Assembly: GCA_020137815.1 (NCBI GenBank)
Contig: CM035356.1
Location: forward strand, 2,748,552 to 2,812,551
Reading direction: 5' to 3'
DNA: 64,000 nucleotides
Source: Hormiphora californensis
Taxonomy: Eukaryota > Ctenophora > Tentaculata > Cydippida > Pleurobrachiidae
A program made the translations under genes and the position numbers. The notes beneath the pieces were generated by a model. It saw only the letters and a list, made by a program, of their open reading frames with translations. It did not search any database and had not been told where the DNA came from. Within the stretch, counting starts at the first letter, position 1, and every line of letters starts with the position of its first letter. This document shows, piece by piece, positions 32,510 through 43,175 of this stretch.

Positions 32510-34348
32510 ATGAACAAAGTACATCCTACGGAAAAGGAGAGGAAGAGGAAAAGAAAGAAGAATCACTCTCCCCCCGAGTCCCCTGAGTTGTTATTTGAAG
32601 ATGTGCTTGTAAACAACTTTGTTTCCCAGGACCAGCTGATTGTGGAGCCTGTAATTAATAACCCCACCACTCCACCAAAAGAGCAGCTGGTGTTCCAAGC
32701 TGGGAGTCTAGTGGAGGGCGAGGAGCTGTCTGTGTTCAACCGAGCTGCTGAGGAGGCGGATCAGATGGCACAACGGAATGAGGTTGAAATGAGGGAGGAG
32801 AAGAAACGGATGGAGAGATTGAGAAGGGAGAGTGCAGCCAGAGAAGAGAGGATCGTGTTAGAGAAACTTGCTAAAGATGAGATAGAGATGAGGGATATAA
32901 TTCACCAGTCCCGTGTTGTTGAGAACCACTCTGCTACTGATACGGAGGGATCTGAGGTAGCTGCCCATCAGGTCTGGGAGGAGGAAGAGAGGAGGTTGGA
33001 TGAGTTAGTAACACACCAAGAAACAATCCTCCACAACCCTACTGCCAGTGAGGACGATGTGGCTATACAGGATGTTGATGAGGGGGAAGTTGCACGTGCA
33101 GTATTGGAACAGGAGGCTGAACAGGAGGACAAGCTGACGAAACTCCGGGGAGATTCTGACAATGAGTTGGAGAAACATAGGGAACACATCACTTCAGAGG
33201 AGGAGAAATTGAAACGGCAGGTTGAGAGAAGTGCCTTGCTGAGGAGGCAGGATTCCCAGGCTTTGTTGGAGTCGGGTGGGATCAGGAAAAATCTGGCACA
33301 GCGTGAAACTAAGGGGAAACTTGTCCACCATACTGAGAGGGGTCTACTGAAGTTTGGGCAGAATGCCAACATTTCCTATCACCCCTCAGTAGCACGCCAC
33401 CTTGCCCCAACTACGGTTAACCTAGCACAACAAGATCGCAGGCACCTCCAATCTAATGGGTGTGAATACACTAAGGATGCTGGGAACTGGAGCATATCTA
33501 AAGACTCTGAATATGAGAACATCACATCTTCTGTTATGAACCCTAAAGGTCTATCAGATGGTACGGGGCAAAACGAGCACCTAATTCCGGTAGAGTGTGT
33601 GATGGTGAACAAGACCAGGAAACATGATATATCTATGGAAGCCTCAGCTGGGGGTGGGGTTAAGAGACATCTCATCCCATCAAACTACCCTCTCCTCAAC
33701 TCAGCCCTTCACAACTTGGCTAGCGTGGGGCCAATAGAGGACGCAGTTCGGGGCCATTATATTTGTAGGGAGGGGGTCAGGGTACAGAGGGTGTGTGCCT
33801 ACTCCATACCTCTACCAGGGAACACTGAACTAAAAAACAATTGTACTCATCTCATGGCAACAGAGAGTAGTATTGTTAACAAATCTAAGGGGTTACAGAT
33901 CTACTCTGATACTACCTACCACCATGATATTGTGGGTGTTTCTATATCAGACGAGGGTGTGATCTCCCAGAAATCAATGCGATACTCGATTCCAGTTGAA
34001 GGGGATCAAGATGAGAACTGCCCAGTTTTTGTTGTTTCATACGAGGGTGACCAAGACGCTAACAATGCTCAGTATATCATACCACCTGAAGTTAACTTGG
34101 TTGGAGGTGTGAGGGGTGCCCAGATTCCCTCCAGCCCGGGGAAATTAGTGGACAGGGCGAGACATTTTCATCATCGCTACAAAACTTGGTTACCATGGAA
34201 ACGGGCCAAGTTTTCCGTTACTAAGGACTGTAGTTTGGTGCACGATGGACAGTTTAGTATATCAGGAGAGGCGGATTTAGAGAATGATATGGGTGATTTT
34301 GAGATAAATGAAGTATCAATCGATGATGAATTGTTAATTGAGGAATGA
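32510..34348 (+). CDS. 15-residue-repeat protein 1, unrecognised family
   Basis: One open frame of 612 residues; its Met lies 4 nt after a good splice acceptor (CCCCATAG, ending 32505), so the whole protein sits in one exon behind a spliced leader. Residues 7-18 are a basic cluster (EKERKRKRKKNH), a possible nuclear signal. Residues 70-260 are strongly charged with coiled-coil character. From about residue 296 to 610 come some 21 units of 15 residues (14-16), for example YSIPLPGNTELKNNC, RYSIPVEGDQDENCP and QFSISGEADLENDMG. The pattern is aromatic/His, x, Ile/Leu, x-x-Glu/Gly, then a second hydrophobic near position 11. The tail is acidic (SIDDELLIEE). The second such gene lies at 39.7 kb. 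I do not know the family; the Tyr-x-Ile alternation suggests short beta strands. Confidence 0.85.
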   Translation: MNKVHPTEKERKRKRKKNHSPPESPELLFEDVLVNNFVSQDQLIVEPVINNPTTPPKEQLVFQAGSLVEGEELSVFNRAAEEADQMAQRNEVEMREEKKRMERLRRESAAREERIVLEKLAKDEIEMRDIIHQSRVVENHSATDTEGSEVAAHQVWEEEERRLDELVTHQETILHNPTASEDDVAIQDVDEGEVARAVLEQEAEQEDKLTKLRGDSDNELEKHREHITSEEEKLKRQVERSALLRRQDSQALLESGGIRKNLAQRETKGKLVHHTERGLLKFGQNANISYHPSVARHLAPTTVNLAQQDRRHLQSNGCEYTKDAGNWSISKDSEYENITSSVMNPKGLSDGTGQNEHLIPVECVMVNKTRKHDISMEASAGGGVKRHLIPSNYPLLNSALHNLASVGPIEDAVRGHYICREGVRVQRVCAYSIPLPGNTELKNNCTHLMATESSIVNKSKGLQIYSDTTYHHDIVGVSISDEGVISQKSMRYSIPVEGDQDENCPVFVVSYEGDQDANNAQYIIPPEVNLVGGVRGAQIPSSPGKLVDRARHFHHRYKTWLPWKRAKFSVTKDCSLVHDGQFSISGEADLENDMGDFEINEVSIDDELLIEE

Positions 34349-34904
34349 TAATGGGAGTTAGAATGGTTTAGTGTTTAGGTGGTGCTTCATTTTTGGACCG
34401 CTCTAATTTAGGGAATTTTAATTTTGTATAATCGTGTGTGTTTTCATTGGGAACATATTCTACTCGAAACTAAAAACCTCTTTTTTTTTCTACGAAATAC
34501 TTGTTGTAACTATTAACACAACTAAAAAGTATTATATCACACCTATAATACATGAGCAAGGCAAACCTAGAGCACATCAAATCATTCATTATACTTGTTA
34601 TATTGTATTGTATCCCTTATCACGCGGCATGGATTGAGTAAGGCTATACCTCCTACTTGCTACACACGTGCAGTATTCGCTATTACTTCTTCCTTCCTGA
34701 ATATGAAGCTTGTTCGAACCTCTCTCTCTCCAATGTAAAGGAGGGCTGGATGAAGCCGTTTGTCTATTGTTGCCTAGCTCGAACCTCTTTTCGCGAGCTC
34801 CGCGGAAGGGTTAGAACATAACAAGTATATTGTTGTTACTCAACAAGTATATTGGTCATGTTGAACAGAAACATGTTGGTTGAGAGCCTGGGTATATTCT
34901 AAAA
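34349..34904. other. 3' flank of repeat-protein gene 1
   Basis: AT-rich non-coding sequence. No feature recognised before the mobile element at 34911. Confidence 0.5.
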
Positions 34905-34910
34905 AAATAT

Positions 34911-35448
34911 GGGGGGGGGGGTGCAGCCCAAAAAAACCAACCATACCCTGGATTTTCAAAAGTGTTGATTTTTTTTTGGTCGTTTTTGATTTTTTTTTAC
35001 TTTTTTTGATCTTTTTTGATTTTTTTTGATCTTTTTTGATTTTTTTTGATCGTTTTTGATTTTTTTTGAATTTTTTTGACCGTTTTTGATTTTATTTGAT
35101 CGTTTTTGATTTTTTTTGAACTTTTTGTTCAACATTAAACATTTAAAAATCAAAAAAATTCAAAAAAATTCAAAAAAAATCAAAAACGATCAAAAAAAAT
35201 CAAAAACGACCAAAAAAAATCAAAAACGACCAAAAAACATTAAACATTTAAAAAATCAAAAACGATCAAAAAAATTCAAAAACGACCAAAAAAAATTTTA
35301 AAAAATCAAAAACGATAAAAAAAAATCAAAAACGACCAAAAAAATCAAAGAAATTTCAACCAAAAAAAAACCAAAAAAAAACCAACCATACCCTGGGTTT
35401 CGGAAAAAGTTTGATTTTTTTTGGGGCTGCACCCCCCCCCCCCCCCCC
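34911..35448. mobile_element. G-run-ended mobile element, copy B
   Basis: 538 bp with a perfect 6 bp target duplication AAATAT (34905-34910 and 35449-35454). Ends are G-run/TGCAGCCC and GGGGCTGCA/C-run, with the same CCAACCATACCCTGG subterminal blocks as copy A at 14012 but inverted relative to it. The interior is poly-A/T with GATCG and GGTCG spaced about 20 bp apart. It lacks the central insertion of copy A. Confidence 0.9.
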
Positions 35449-36835
35449 AAATATGCAGTAAACTTGTTCCCCGGATAGTACTACTCAACAAATATTACTA
35501 GTAGTTAACAATATGAGTTTTGCTCTGTCAGGCCAATATGCTCTGACAGGTTTTGCTAGGTATTTCTTCTAAAACCCCCATCCAATCATGACCACATCTT
35601 GGCAAGTCATTCGTCAAATCTGTGATAAGGGGATTATAAAGATGAGTGAGAGAGAGAGAGCACCTGGGTCCTGATGGGGCTATAATATTTCCTGTATGAA
35701 TGTCCCAATACGATCACATTTCACTCTCGCACAAGGGTCGTAATCCTTTTTGTGTGTGTTTGATCCAGCACACCACCGTGGTGTCACCACGTACCACCGT
35801 GGTGTCACCACGTACCTGCCAGAGCATGGGCAGAGTATTGGCCTGACCCTATTCTCATTTCTTGAAATTGGCCTAGGTCAGAGCATATTGGCTTGATAGC
35901 CACGGATTACCTACAACTATGGCTCATGCAACTATGGCTCATAAAATCTATGAGCCATAGATGCATGCAACTATGGCTCATAGATTTTATGAGCCATAGA
36001 TGCATACAACTATGGCTCATAGAAATGTGATCTGATTAGGTTCTATGAGCCAAAGCTAGTGAGAGTGAGTGACACGTAAGTGACACGTGAGTGACACGTG
36101 AGTGACACGTGAGTGACACGTGAGTGACACGTGAGTGACACGTGAGTGACATGTGAGTGACACGTGAGTTTTCGAATCATGTAATATTAAATGAGCACAA
36201 ATGTAAACGATTTACATAATGATAAATTTAATGTTACATAATTAAAATTACACTATCAGTTCATCTTGGATATAATGGTAAAAGGGGTCCTTCTTTGGAC
36301 AGTTCATAGAGCATTTCACGTGAATCAGCAGCTCTGTTTATTCAAATCTATGATCGGATAGGTACTAAACAGCCGCCTTGCATTATCACTATCAGGATCC
36401 ACAGTAAAAAACTCTCCAACAGGTCTGATTTTCGAGAAAGTAGTATAGGTAGGATGTTCCCAGAAATTGCCTGGCTAAAGTTTCTGATCTTTCACACTCT
36501 TCCAAAACCTCCCGGTACTCGTTGAACGTTGTAGTGTTGTTCGTGACGTCGATAACAATTATAGCTAGTGAATCTACTAACAAATTCTAATGAGCGGGAT
36601 GGATATGTGACAGTGTCACATATCCACCCCCCTCACTGACACGATTCTGGGATGCGCCATTAGCAGAGTGAAACGATACGAGATACGAAACTTATGATTC
36701 GGGGGAGCTCATTAGCAGTGTGAGACGATACGGTATATGGAACATGATTCGGGGAAGCTTATTAGGAGTGCTAGACGATATGAGACACGATTCGGAGAAT
36801 GTTTTATCGCTCTTTTTATCTATCTCTATCTCTTT

Positions 36836-37215
36836 TTGTCAATTATCTTGAGAACCAGATGAGATACCTACTCATACTAATGCGAGGAAGCTACAAACTT
36901 TGGTGCCCTTATTTTTGTCCATACTCCTTTTCCTTTTTTATCTGGATGTCGGCTCAGCCCCGTTATTTTTAGGGGGATATGTTGTTGTTTTAGATGGAAT
37001 GGTTTGAATTTGGTCTGTTTGGCAAGACTCGAAAAAAAAACCGAACGCATTCCATCTAAAACAACATATCCTCCTAAAAACAATGAGGCGAGCCGATAGG
37101 CTCTTATTACCAAAAATAAGGGCACTAAACTCACCAAGTGTGTAGCGTCAGCTCGCATTATAGTATAATGGTAGGCACCTCATCTGGTTCTCAAGTCCAA
37201 GATAATTGACAAAGA
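36836..37215. mobile_element. Inverted-repeat element nested in the left arm of the foldback
   Basis: Ends read TGTCAATTATCTTGAGAACC and CAAGATAATTGACA with CAGATGAG / CTCATCTG inside. A second inner palindrome (GGCTCAGCC...GGAATG against CATTCC...GAGCCGAT) spans about 36945-37110. The right arm of the foldback has the uninterrupted site (CTCTTTTTGAGGGATATCAT). Confidence 0.7.
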
Positions 37216-37387
37216 GGGAAATCATACGACTCTTACTACAGTTAGCGACAATCGAGAAAACAGACAGCATAACTCTTTTAAGCGACAGTGCTGTGTAATT
37301 TCTCAAAACTCTTATTCTTAGTGAGCAACAGGGAAAAGAATTGGGGAGAGAAAGTGAGAGACAGGGTGCCCCCTTGAGAGAGATTAT

Positions 37388-37494
37388 CTCGCGCGGCGCA
37401 TTGGCACGTGCGGTTTGGGCGCTGGCAGGCTTTTACATGTTGCAACACGTAAAAGCCTGCCAGCGCCCAAACCGCACGTGCCAGGGCGCCGCGC
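37388..37494. repeat. Central palindrome of the foldback
   Basis: Arms of about 45-50 bp (CGCGCGGCGC, GGCACGTGCGGTTTGGGCGC, TGGCAGGCTTTTAC) around a short spacer ATGTTGCAACAC, nearly perfect. It could extrude as a cruciform or mark the inversion axis of the element. Confidence 0.9.
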
Positions 37495-38748
37495 GTTACT
37501 ATCTTGCTCTCTCTCACTCACTAGCTGCATTCTGATTGGCTGTTATCGATCACATGTACGCAGTCACAGGCTATCCCTGTGCACTAGGACTTATCACGTG
37601 ACCTTTCACGTGACCAGATTCTGTGATCCCCGGTCAGTTAAGAGTTTTAAGAGTTTATACGTCGCTAAGTAGCGGCGCTTACCACACAAGAGAATGGAAT
37701 CACCATTCTCTTACTCTTGATATCTCTTACAAGAAAATAAGAGTTATTTTGGAAAACAGTCAGCACCTGTCGCTTACTCCAGTAAGCGATTGCGAAATCA
37801 ATCAGCACCTGCTAACTTCAGTAAGAGTCGTATGATATCCCTCAAAAAGAGATAGAGATAGAGATAGAGATAGATAGAAAGAGCAATAAAACATTCTCCA
37901 AATCGTTTCTCATATCGTCTAACACTCCTAATAAGCTTCCCCGAATCATGTTCCATATACCTATCGTCACACACTGCTAATGAGCTCCCCCGAATCATAA
38001 GTTTCGTATCTCGTATCGTTTCACTCTGCTAATGGCGCATCCCAGAATCGTGTCAGTGAGGGGGGTGGATATGTGACACTGTCACATATCCATCCCGCTC
38101 ATTAGAATTTGTTAGTAGATTCACTAGCTATAATTGTTATCGACGTCACGAACAACACTACAACGTTCAACGAGTACCGGGAGGTTTTGGAAGAGTGTGA
38201 AAGATCAGAAACTTTAGCCAGGCAATTTCTGGGAACATCCTACCTATACTACTTTCTCGAAAATCAGACCTGTTGGAGAGTTTTTTACTGTGGATCCTGA
38301 TAGTGATAATGCAAGGCGGCTGTTTAGTACCTATCCGATCATAGATTTGAATAAACATCGTGTTAAGGAGCTGCTGATTCACGTGAAATGCTCTATGAAC
38401 TGTCCAAAGAAGGACCCCTTTTACCATTATATCCAAGATGAACTGATAGTGTAATTTTAATTATGTAACATTAGATTTATCATTATGTAAATCGTTTGCA
38501 TTTGTGCTCATTTAATATTACATGATTCGAAAACTCACGTGTCACTCACATGTCACTCACGTGTCACTCACGTGTCACTCACGTCCCTCTCACTCTCACT
38601 AGCTTTGGCTCATAGAACCTAATCAGATCACATTTCTATGAGCCATAGTTGTATGCATCTATGGCTCATAAAATCTATGAGCCATAGTTGCATGCATCTA
38701 TGGCTCATAGATTTTATGAGCCATAGTTGCATGAGCCATAGTTGTAGG

Positions 38749-39517
38749 TCACCATAGCCACGTACCACCGTTTTAATCATCTTAATCCAAATCTAGATCT
38801 GTGGTGATAGAGTGTCCACTCTTTCCAGCTCTCCCTCTCATGACTACATCTCGTATCTGGGCCTCTCTTATTTCTTAACCTCTCTGATATCCCTCCTCCC
38901 TCTCTCTCTCTCTGAATACACGTTTGCCGTTTAGCTCTCCCTCTCGAGCTGTCTTCAGAATAGCAGTAGTGTGTAAAACTACACGTTTACAACCACCTGT
39001 CTACATCGTTAGATATTCAGGAAAAGAGTGAGAGTTTGCTATTCCCCGTCTTTTGTTTTACGTAATAAATTTGCCTAAGTTTGAATTTGAATTTTGATGA
39101 AGTGTTCTGTGGTATTATTCAATAAGGGTGGGTGCTGTGCATGTGGTCGTTTAGTTGAGGCCACAGAGAGATACACAGAGATTCAGTGAGATACAAAGAG
39201 ATATAGAGAGATACAGGGATATGTCTCCGTGAGACGAGGGTGGGTAATGGATATGAAATAGAAACAAAAACATACATCCAGGCTGGGTGACCCAGCTAGT
39301 CGATAACAACAACAAAGCTTTCACCGATCATCATGACGTTGTTGTATAGTGATACTGTGCTTGTAGTTGTACTTCATCATATTGTTCTGTCCACTCCGAC
39401 CCCCCTATAGCTATCCTTCCCGCTCTAACCCCTTCTCTCTCCCAAAGTCTAACGCCACCCTTCTCTCTCCCTCTATCCCCATCTCTATACTAACCCCACC
39501 CTTCTCTCCTCCTCTAG
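38749..39517. other. Intergenic, upstream of repeat-protein gene 2
   Basis: Simple GAGATACA repeats near 39160-39220, then a pyrimidine-rich stretch (39390-39516) that ends in the splice acceptor at 39517. No coding exon recognised. Confidence 0.5.
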
Positions 39518-41280
39518 GCAGCGAGTAAAATCACGTGTCAAATCAAGGCCCCTCCACGAAGAAGAAGAGGAGGAAGAGGAAGAGGGATCTCGACTCCTTC
39601 TCCCTGAGGATGTCACTGAAAGTGAATGTGAGAGCACCCACAGTCTCCAACCTCTACTTACTACGGACAACATGGTGACAATAGCCAATGAACAGGTCAC
39701 TGACCCCTATACCACACGAGGAGGTGGAGGAGGTGCCGGGATCCCTGGTTATAGCCAATAATGAGGAGGTTATTGAGGATGTTATGACACCGAGATCAGT
39801 ATTGGATGATGATGATGTGACTCCTGTTCCTATCTCAGCCTCCTCTCCAGTTAAATCTGTTGTAAGGCAGGAGAATGGAGGGGTGAAACCTGGGGTAGAG
39901 GATATGGTAGTTGAAACGGGGGATGGTGTTGAAATGCAGAGTTTGGGAGAGAAACAAAAGGAACAATTAGAGGAACACCAAGAGGAACACCAAGAGGAGG
40001 AATGGAGGGAGGAACAAGAGAGGGATGAAGTTAAGGAGTCAACCCCAATATCCTCAGAGGGTGAACCAGTAGGTGAAGTGGGACAAGACGGCTACCGTAC
40101 TATCCCTGAGGGGCCTGTATACGATGAGTATGGCAATGAGCTGGACGAGATAGGACACCCAATAATCCGTCACGCCTTCCCTGATACATGGATCCAACAG
40201 CCCTCCGAGGACGAGGGGATCCTGGTGTTCGAGACAGAGGATGGTCCAGTGAGGTTCATTATGAACCTCACTGAGGGAGGTTTCAATTACCACAACCCTC
40301 CTAACGAGATGAGGTTGGAAATGGATATTCACCAGAAACACATCCCAACAACACACCGTGTTGCCAGTGGGTGCGAGTTCTTTGTCGATAATGGGGTGTG
40401 GAGGTTGGAGTTGGAGAGTGAGATAGTGAACGTGTTACTCAGGATGGATGTGGCAACAATGTTCGAGTTTGCCACCGGAGAGACGCTTTGGAACGATAGT
40501 AAGGATATAACTATTGAGAATATCAACAGGGCCATGGTGATTTTCAAGGATTGTCTACTAGATGAGACTCCATCAAGATGGTGGCTTGCTAAGGACTCCC
40601 ATTACAACCCTAAAGCGGCTGTGTTCCGTCTTCAACTTGAGACCAGTGTCGAGAATAAGACTAGGAATGTGTCGATACATGACGGAATGACGTTGGCGGA
40701 GTCTAAAACTACCGTTTCCATACCCCAAACAAAGGACACGGAGGTACGAAATGTGATGAACTTCTCAATTTATGAGGATTCAGAGATGGTAGATTCAAAA
40801 AACAAACATTTGGACTCAGATGATCTGAACCTCGCTGACTCCCTCATAAAACATCGCCCCTTCACCGACTCCATTCTTGAAGACCAGGGAACGAGACATC
40901 TCATCACAGAGGGTGGGGATCTAGAAGACCAGGGAAGGAGACATTTGATCGCTGAAGGAGGGTCAGTTGAGGATATTGTGAGAGGTCATCAGATATGTGA
41001 GAGGGTCGATGTAGATAATATCACCCGGGGACACGATCTAACTGGTGAAACGATGGATGATACTATCAATATATCTCGACACGACAAGGTTCAGTTGTCA
41101 CAGACTATCGAGAGACCTCCAGCATTGTTTGATAAGAGTCACTTTGAGGGGGATATTGTCGATTTGAAGGATTGGAGGCTAGAGACAGATATTAAAATTG
41201 CAGTTAGCAAGAGCAAGTTTAACTTGAACCAAATTGAAATTGACGATTTTGAAGATATTGAAGATGAAGAAGAGGTATGA
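39518..41280 (+). CDS. 15-residue-repeat protein 2, related to the 32.5 kb gene, frame break near its start
   Basis: The exon opens after acceptor CCTCTAG at 39517. The first frame encodes a basic-then-acidic peptide (VKSRVKSRPLHEEEEEEEEE) up to about 39707. A +1 break in a C4 run (39704-39707) then leads into the main frame, which also has its own Met at 39688 (530 residues). The main part has an acidic stretch (residues 11-130), a middle segment, and from about residue 236 to 460 fifteen consecutive units of 15 residues (one of 16), for example RNVSIHDGMTLAESK, TRHLITEGGDLEDQG, RRHLIAEGGSVEDIV and RGHQICERVDVDNIT. Less regular repeats and an acidic tail (EDIEDEEEV) follow. The same repeat and tail occur in the 32.5 kb gene, so they are related genes on the same strand. 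Function unknown. Confidence 0.82.
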
Positions 41281-41766
41281 ATATTAGTTCATTTATCTAA
41301 CAATAGGGATTTTGTGTACATACACTTGTAGTATAGGTTTTGGTAAAGAGATCTCTATCGGAAAATGATATAAATTAGCTTTGTTTTGTTGTTTGCTGGC
41401 GTGATGGTAAAGTTTTTATTTTTTTATGAGCCCATGCAAGACGACCTATATTTTTCGTGTCTGGATCCTGTCTGGCGGTACCGACGCTGTTTTGATTCTC
41501 AAAACATTGAGCCCAGATCGGCGCCGCCAAACAGCCCGGATGCTGTCAGAGCACTGGCCTGACCCTATTCTCATTTCGCGAGAACTGTGGTCAGAGCCTG
41601 ACAGCCCCGATTCAGCGTTATGGATGGATTATGATATATTCTTGCGGTATGGAAATTAGCTGTTTTGTTGTCAGATGGAAAACTAAGCTTTTTTTGGTTT
41701 TAAATAAAATATCTCAGTTTATTGTTTGTACACACGATCAATATATAGTTCCCTATAATTAGCTAA
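41281..41766. other. Intergenic with dispersed palindromic repeat
   Basis: Between convergent genes. Near 41465-41620 it carries CTGTCTGGCGG and the GTCAGAGCACTGGCCTGACC family repeat (listed in findings). No gene recognised. Confidence 0.5.
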
Positions 41767-43175
41767 TTAAAGCCTGTTCATGGCGTCCCCTCCTGGTTTC
41801 ATGCCAGCTGATTTTAGTTGCTGGGTTTCCTGGACAATCGCCAGACACGGACACAATAGATACGATAAAACGTCATCCGTGTCACTCCCCTGATGGATGA
41901 GATATATTGTTACTCAACATGGGAGAGAGGGATGGGTGTCAAGAACAGCTGACAAAAGCATCAGATGTCTGTTTCACCGTGAATCACTAGTTGGTACTAG
42001 TTGGTTAATATGTACCTCTATTTCGAATGTGGTCCTGATTTTGTTGCGAATATAAGGTCCAAAGTAGCACATAGGTCCGGGTAGTATGCAGAACAGACAG
42101 TACAGCATCCAATCTTCCCCTAGCAACTCAGCATTTGCACCAAATGTGATACAGGGACAACATAACGATAAACCAACTGTAGGGGAGTAGACGGGTTAGT
42201 GGTATACGTCAGTGTCGTCAAGGACTGCCCCTTTATATCTGTCAGACCAATGCTCTGACAGCTTTATATTATAGTTTGGACAATGCATACTACTCTCCCT
42301 TCTAGAGTCGGATACAATTCACAAAACTAGATATTTCGACACAAAAAGTGCAACAGAAGTTTCAAGAGTGAAAGTTTAAAGTTGCACACTTACGAAGTTT
42401 TGTGTCCATCCCAAAACATCCAAATAGGGAGTGAGACCAGGGATTTTTAGGTGGTTCTACAGGCTCCTCTACTGCTATTGGTTGTTCCGTGATAGGCGCT
42501 GGCGTTGTGATAGGGATCTCGCTGAATTCTGAGGGTAGAAAATGTAAAAACAATGGCACTGAGAAATGAGAATAGCCTAGGTAGCAGGGTGAGGACATCG
42601 ATTGGTATCAGTCAAAGGACTTCCAAATGGTGTCGGAACTATCTAAATCTAAAAAATGGTATTCAGTAGGGTGCACACATAATACCTGCTAATTGTTCTC
42701 CCTCTGCTCCTTCCACAGGCAGGACAGTTATAGCCTCTCCTCCCTCCCCCACCAGAACCTGTCCTCCCACAGCTCCATCCCCAGCTGCTACAACTCCTTC
42801 CGTAGTTTCTACTGATGGCACTACAGGAAAGGGTGGGTTTATTGACTTCCAATTGAGTACGATATAGAAATAGAATAGTCCAAATTGGGGCCGGGGAACA
42901 GTTCATAAAAGATTAGTCTTTCTCGCGTCGTGAATCATGTTGTCAGATCGTTAACGATATCCTGTCATATCTCAGCTCTCGATTCTACTATGATTATGAA
43001 ACAGTTCTTGTCTGACAGCTTCATTCAGTCAATATCTCTGTCTCTGAATGGCCGGTCTTCTGATTCTCGGTATGTCCCATCTCATATTGATTCTCTCTAT
43101 TATACCGTTTGTCAGGGGTGTCGGGGTGGCGACTGGTTGTGTTGGGGTGGATGGTGGAGCGGGTGTTGAAGCCAT
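41767..43175 (-). CDS. PLAC8-domain cysteine-rich protein
   Basis: Five exons (43106-43175, 42686-42820, 42394-42528, 42016-42176, 41767-41889) join in phase to 207 residues. The N-terminal half is low complexity: Pro/Thr/Ala (MASTPAPPSTPTQPVATPTP), then Gly/Val/Glu. The C-terminal half is a PLAC8/cornifelin-type domain: NPWSHSLFGCFG, LSLCCPCITFGANAELLG, LYCLFCILPGPMCYFGPYIR and LLCPCLAIVQETQQLKSAG, with paired Cys-Pro-Cys motifs. PLAC8 domains occur in small Cys-rich membrane-associated proteins with roles in cell size, metal handling and differentiation; the role here cannot be inferred. It converges with the repeat-protein gene. Confidence 0.9.

Larger units (their letters stand above)
35909..38748. 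mobile_element. 2.84 kb foldback (giant palindrome) with nested inverted repeats
   Basis: The outer arms read CTACAACTATGGCTCATGCA inward from 35911 and as its reverse complement ending near 38746. They stay alignable through GAGTGACACGT direct repeats (36060-36170 and 38540-38585), a 63-codon frame present identically at 36392-36583 (-) and 38109-38300 (+), and GGATATGTGACAGTGTCACA hairpins near 36610 and 38075. The left arm is longer because a separate inverted-repeat element is inserted at about 36836-37215. The centre is a strong palindrome at 37388-37494. No transposase frame seen, so a non-autonomous foldback element is likely. Confidence 0.85.

Noticed and set aside
36392-38300. Identical 63-residue frames in both foldback arms
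   Set aside because: They are identical because the arms are inverted copies. The residues show no domain features, so they are not called as genes.
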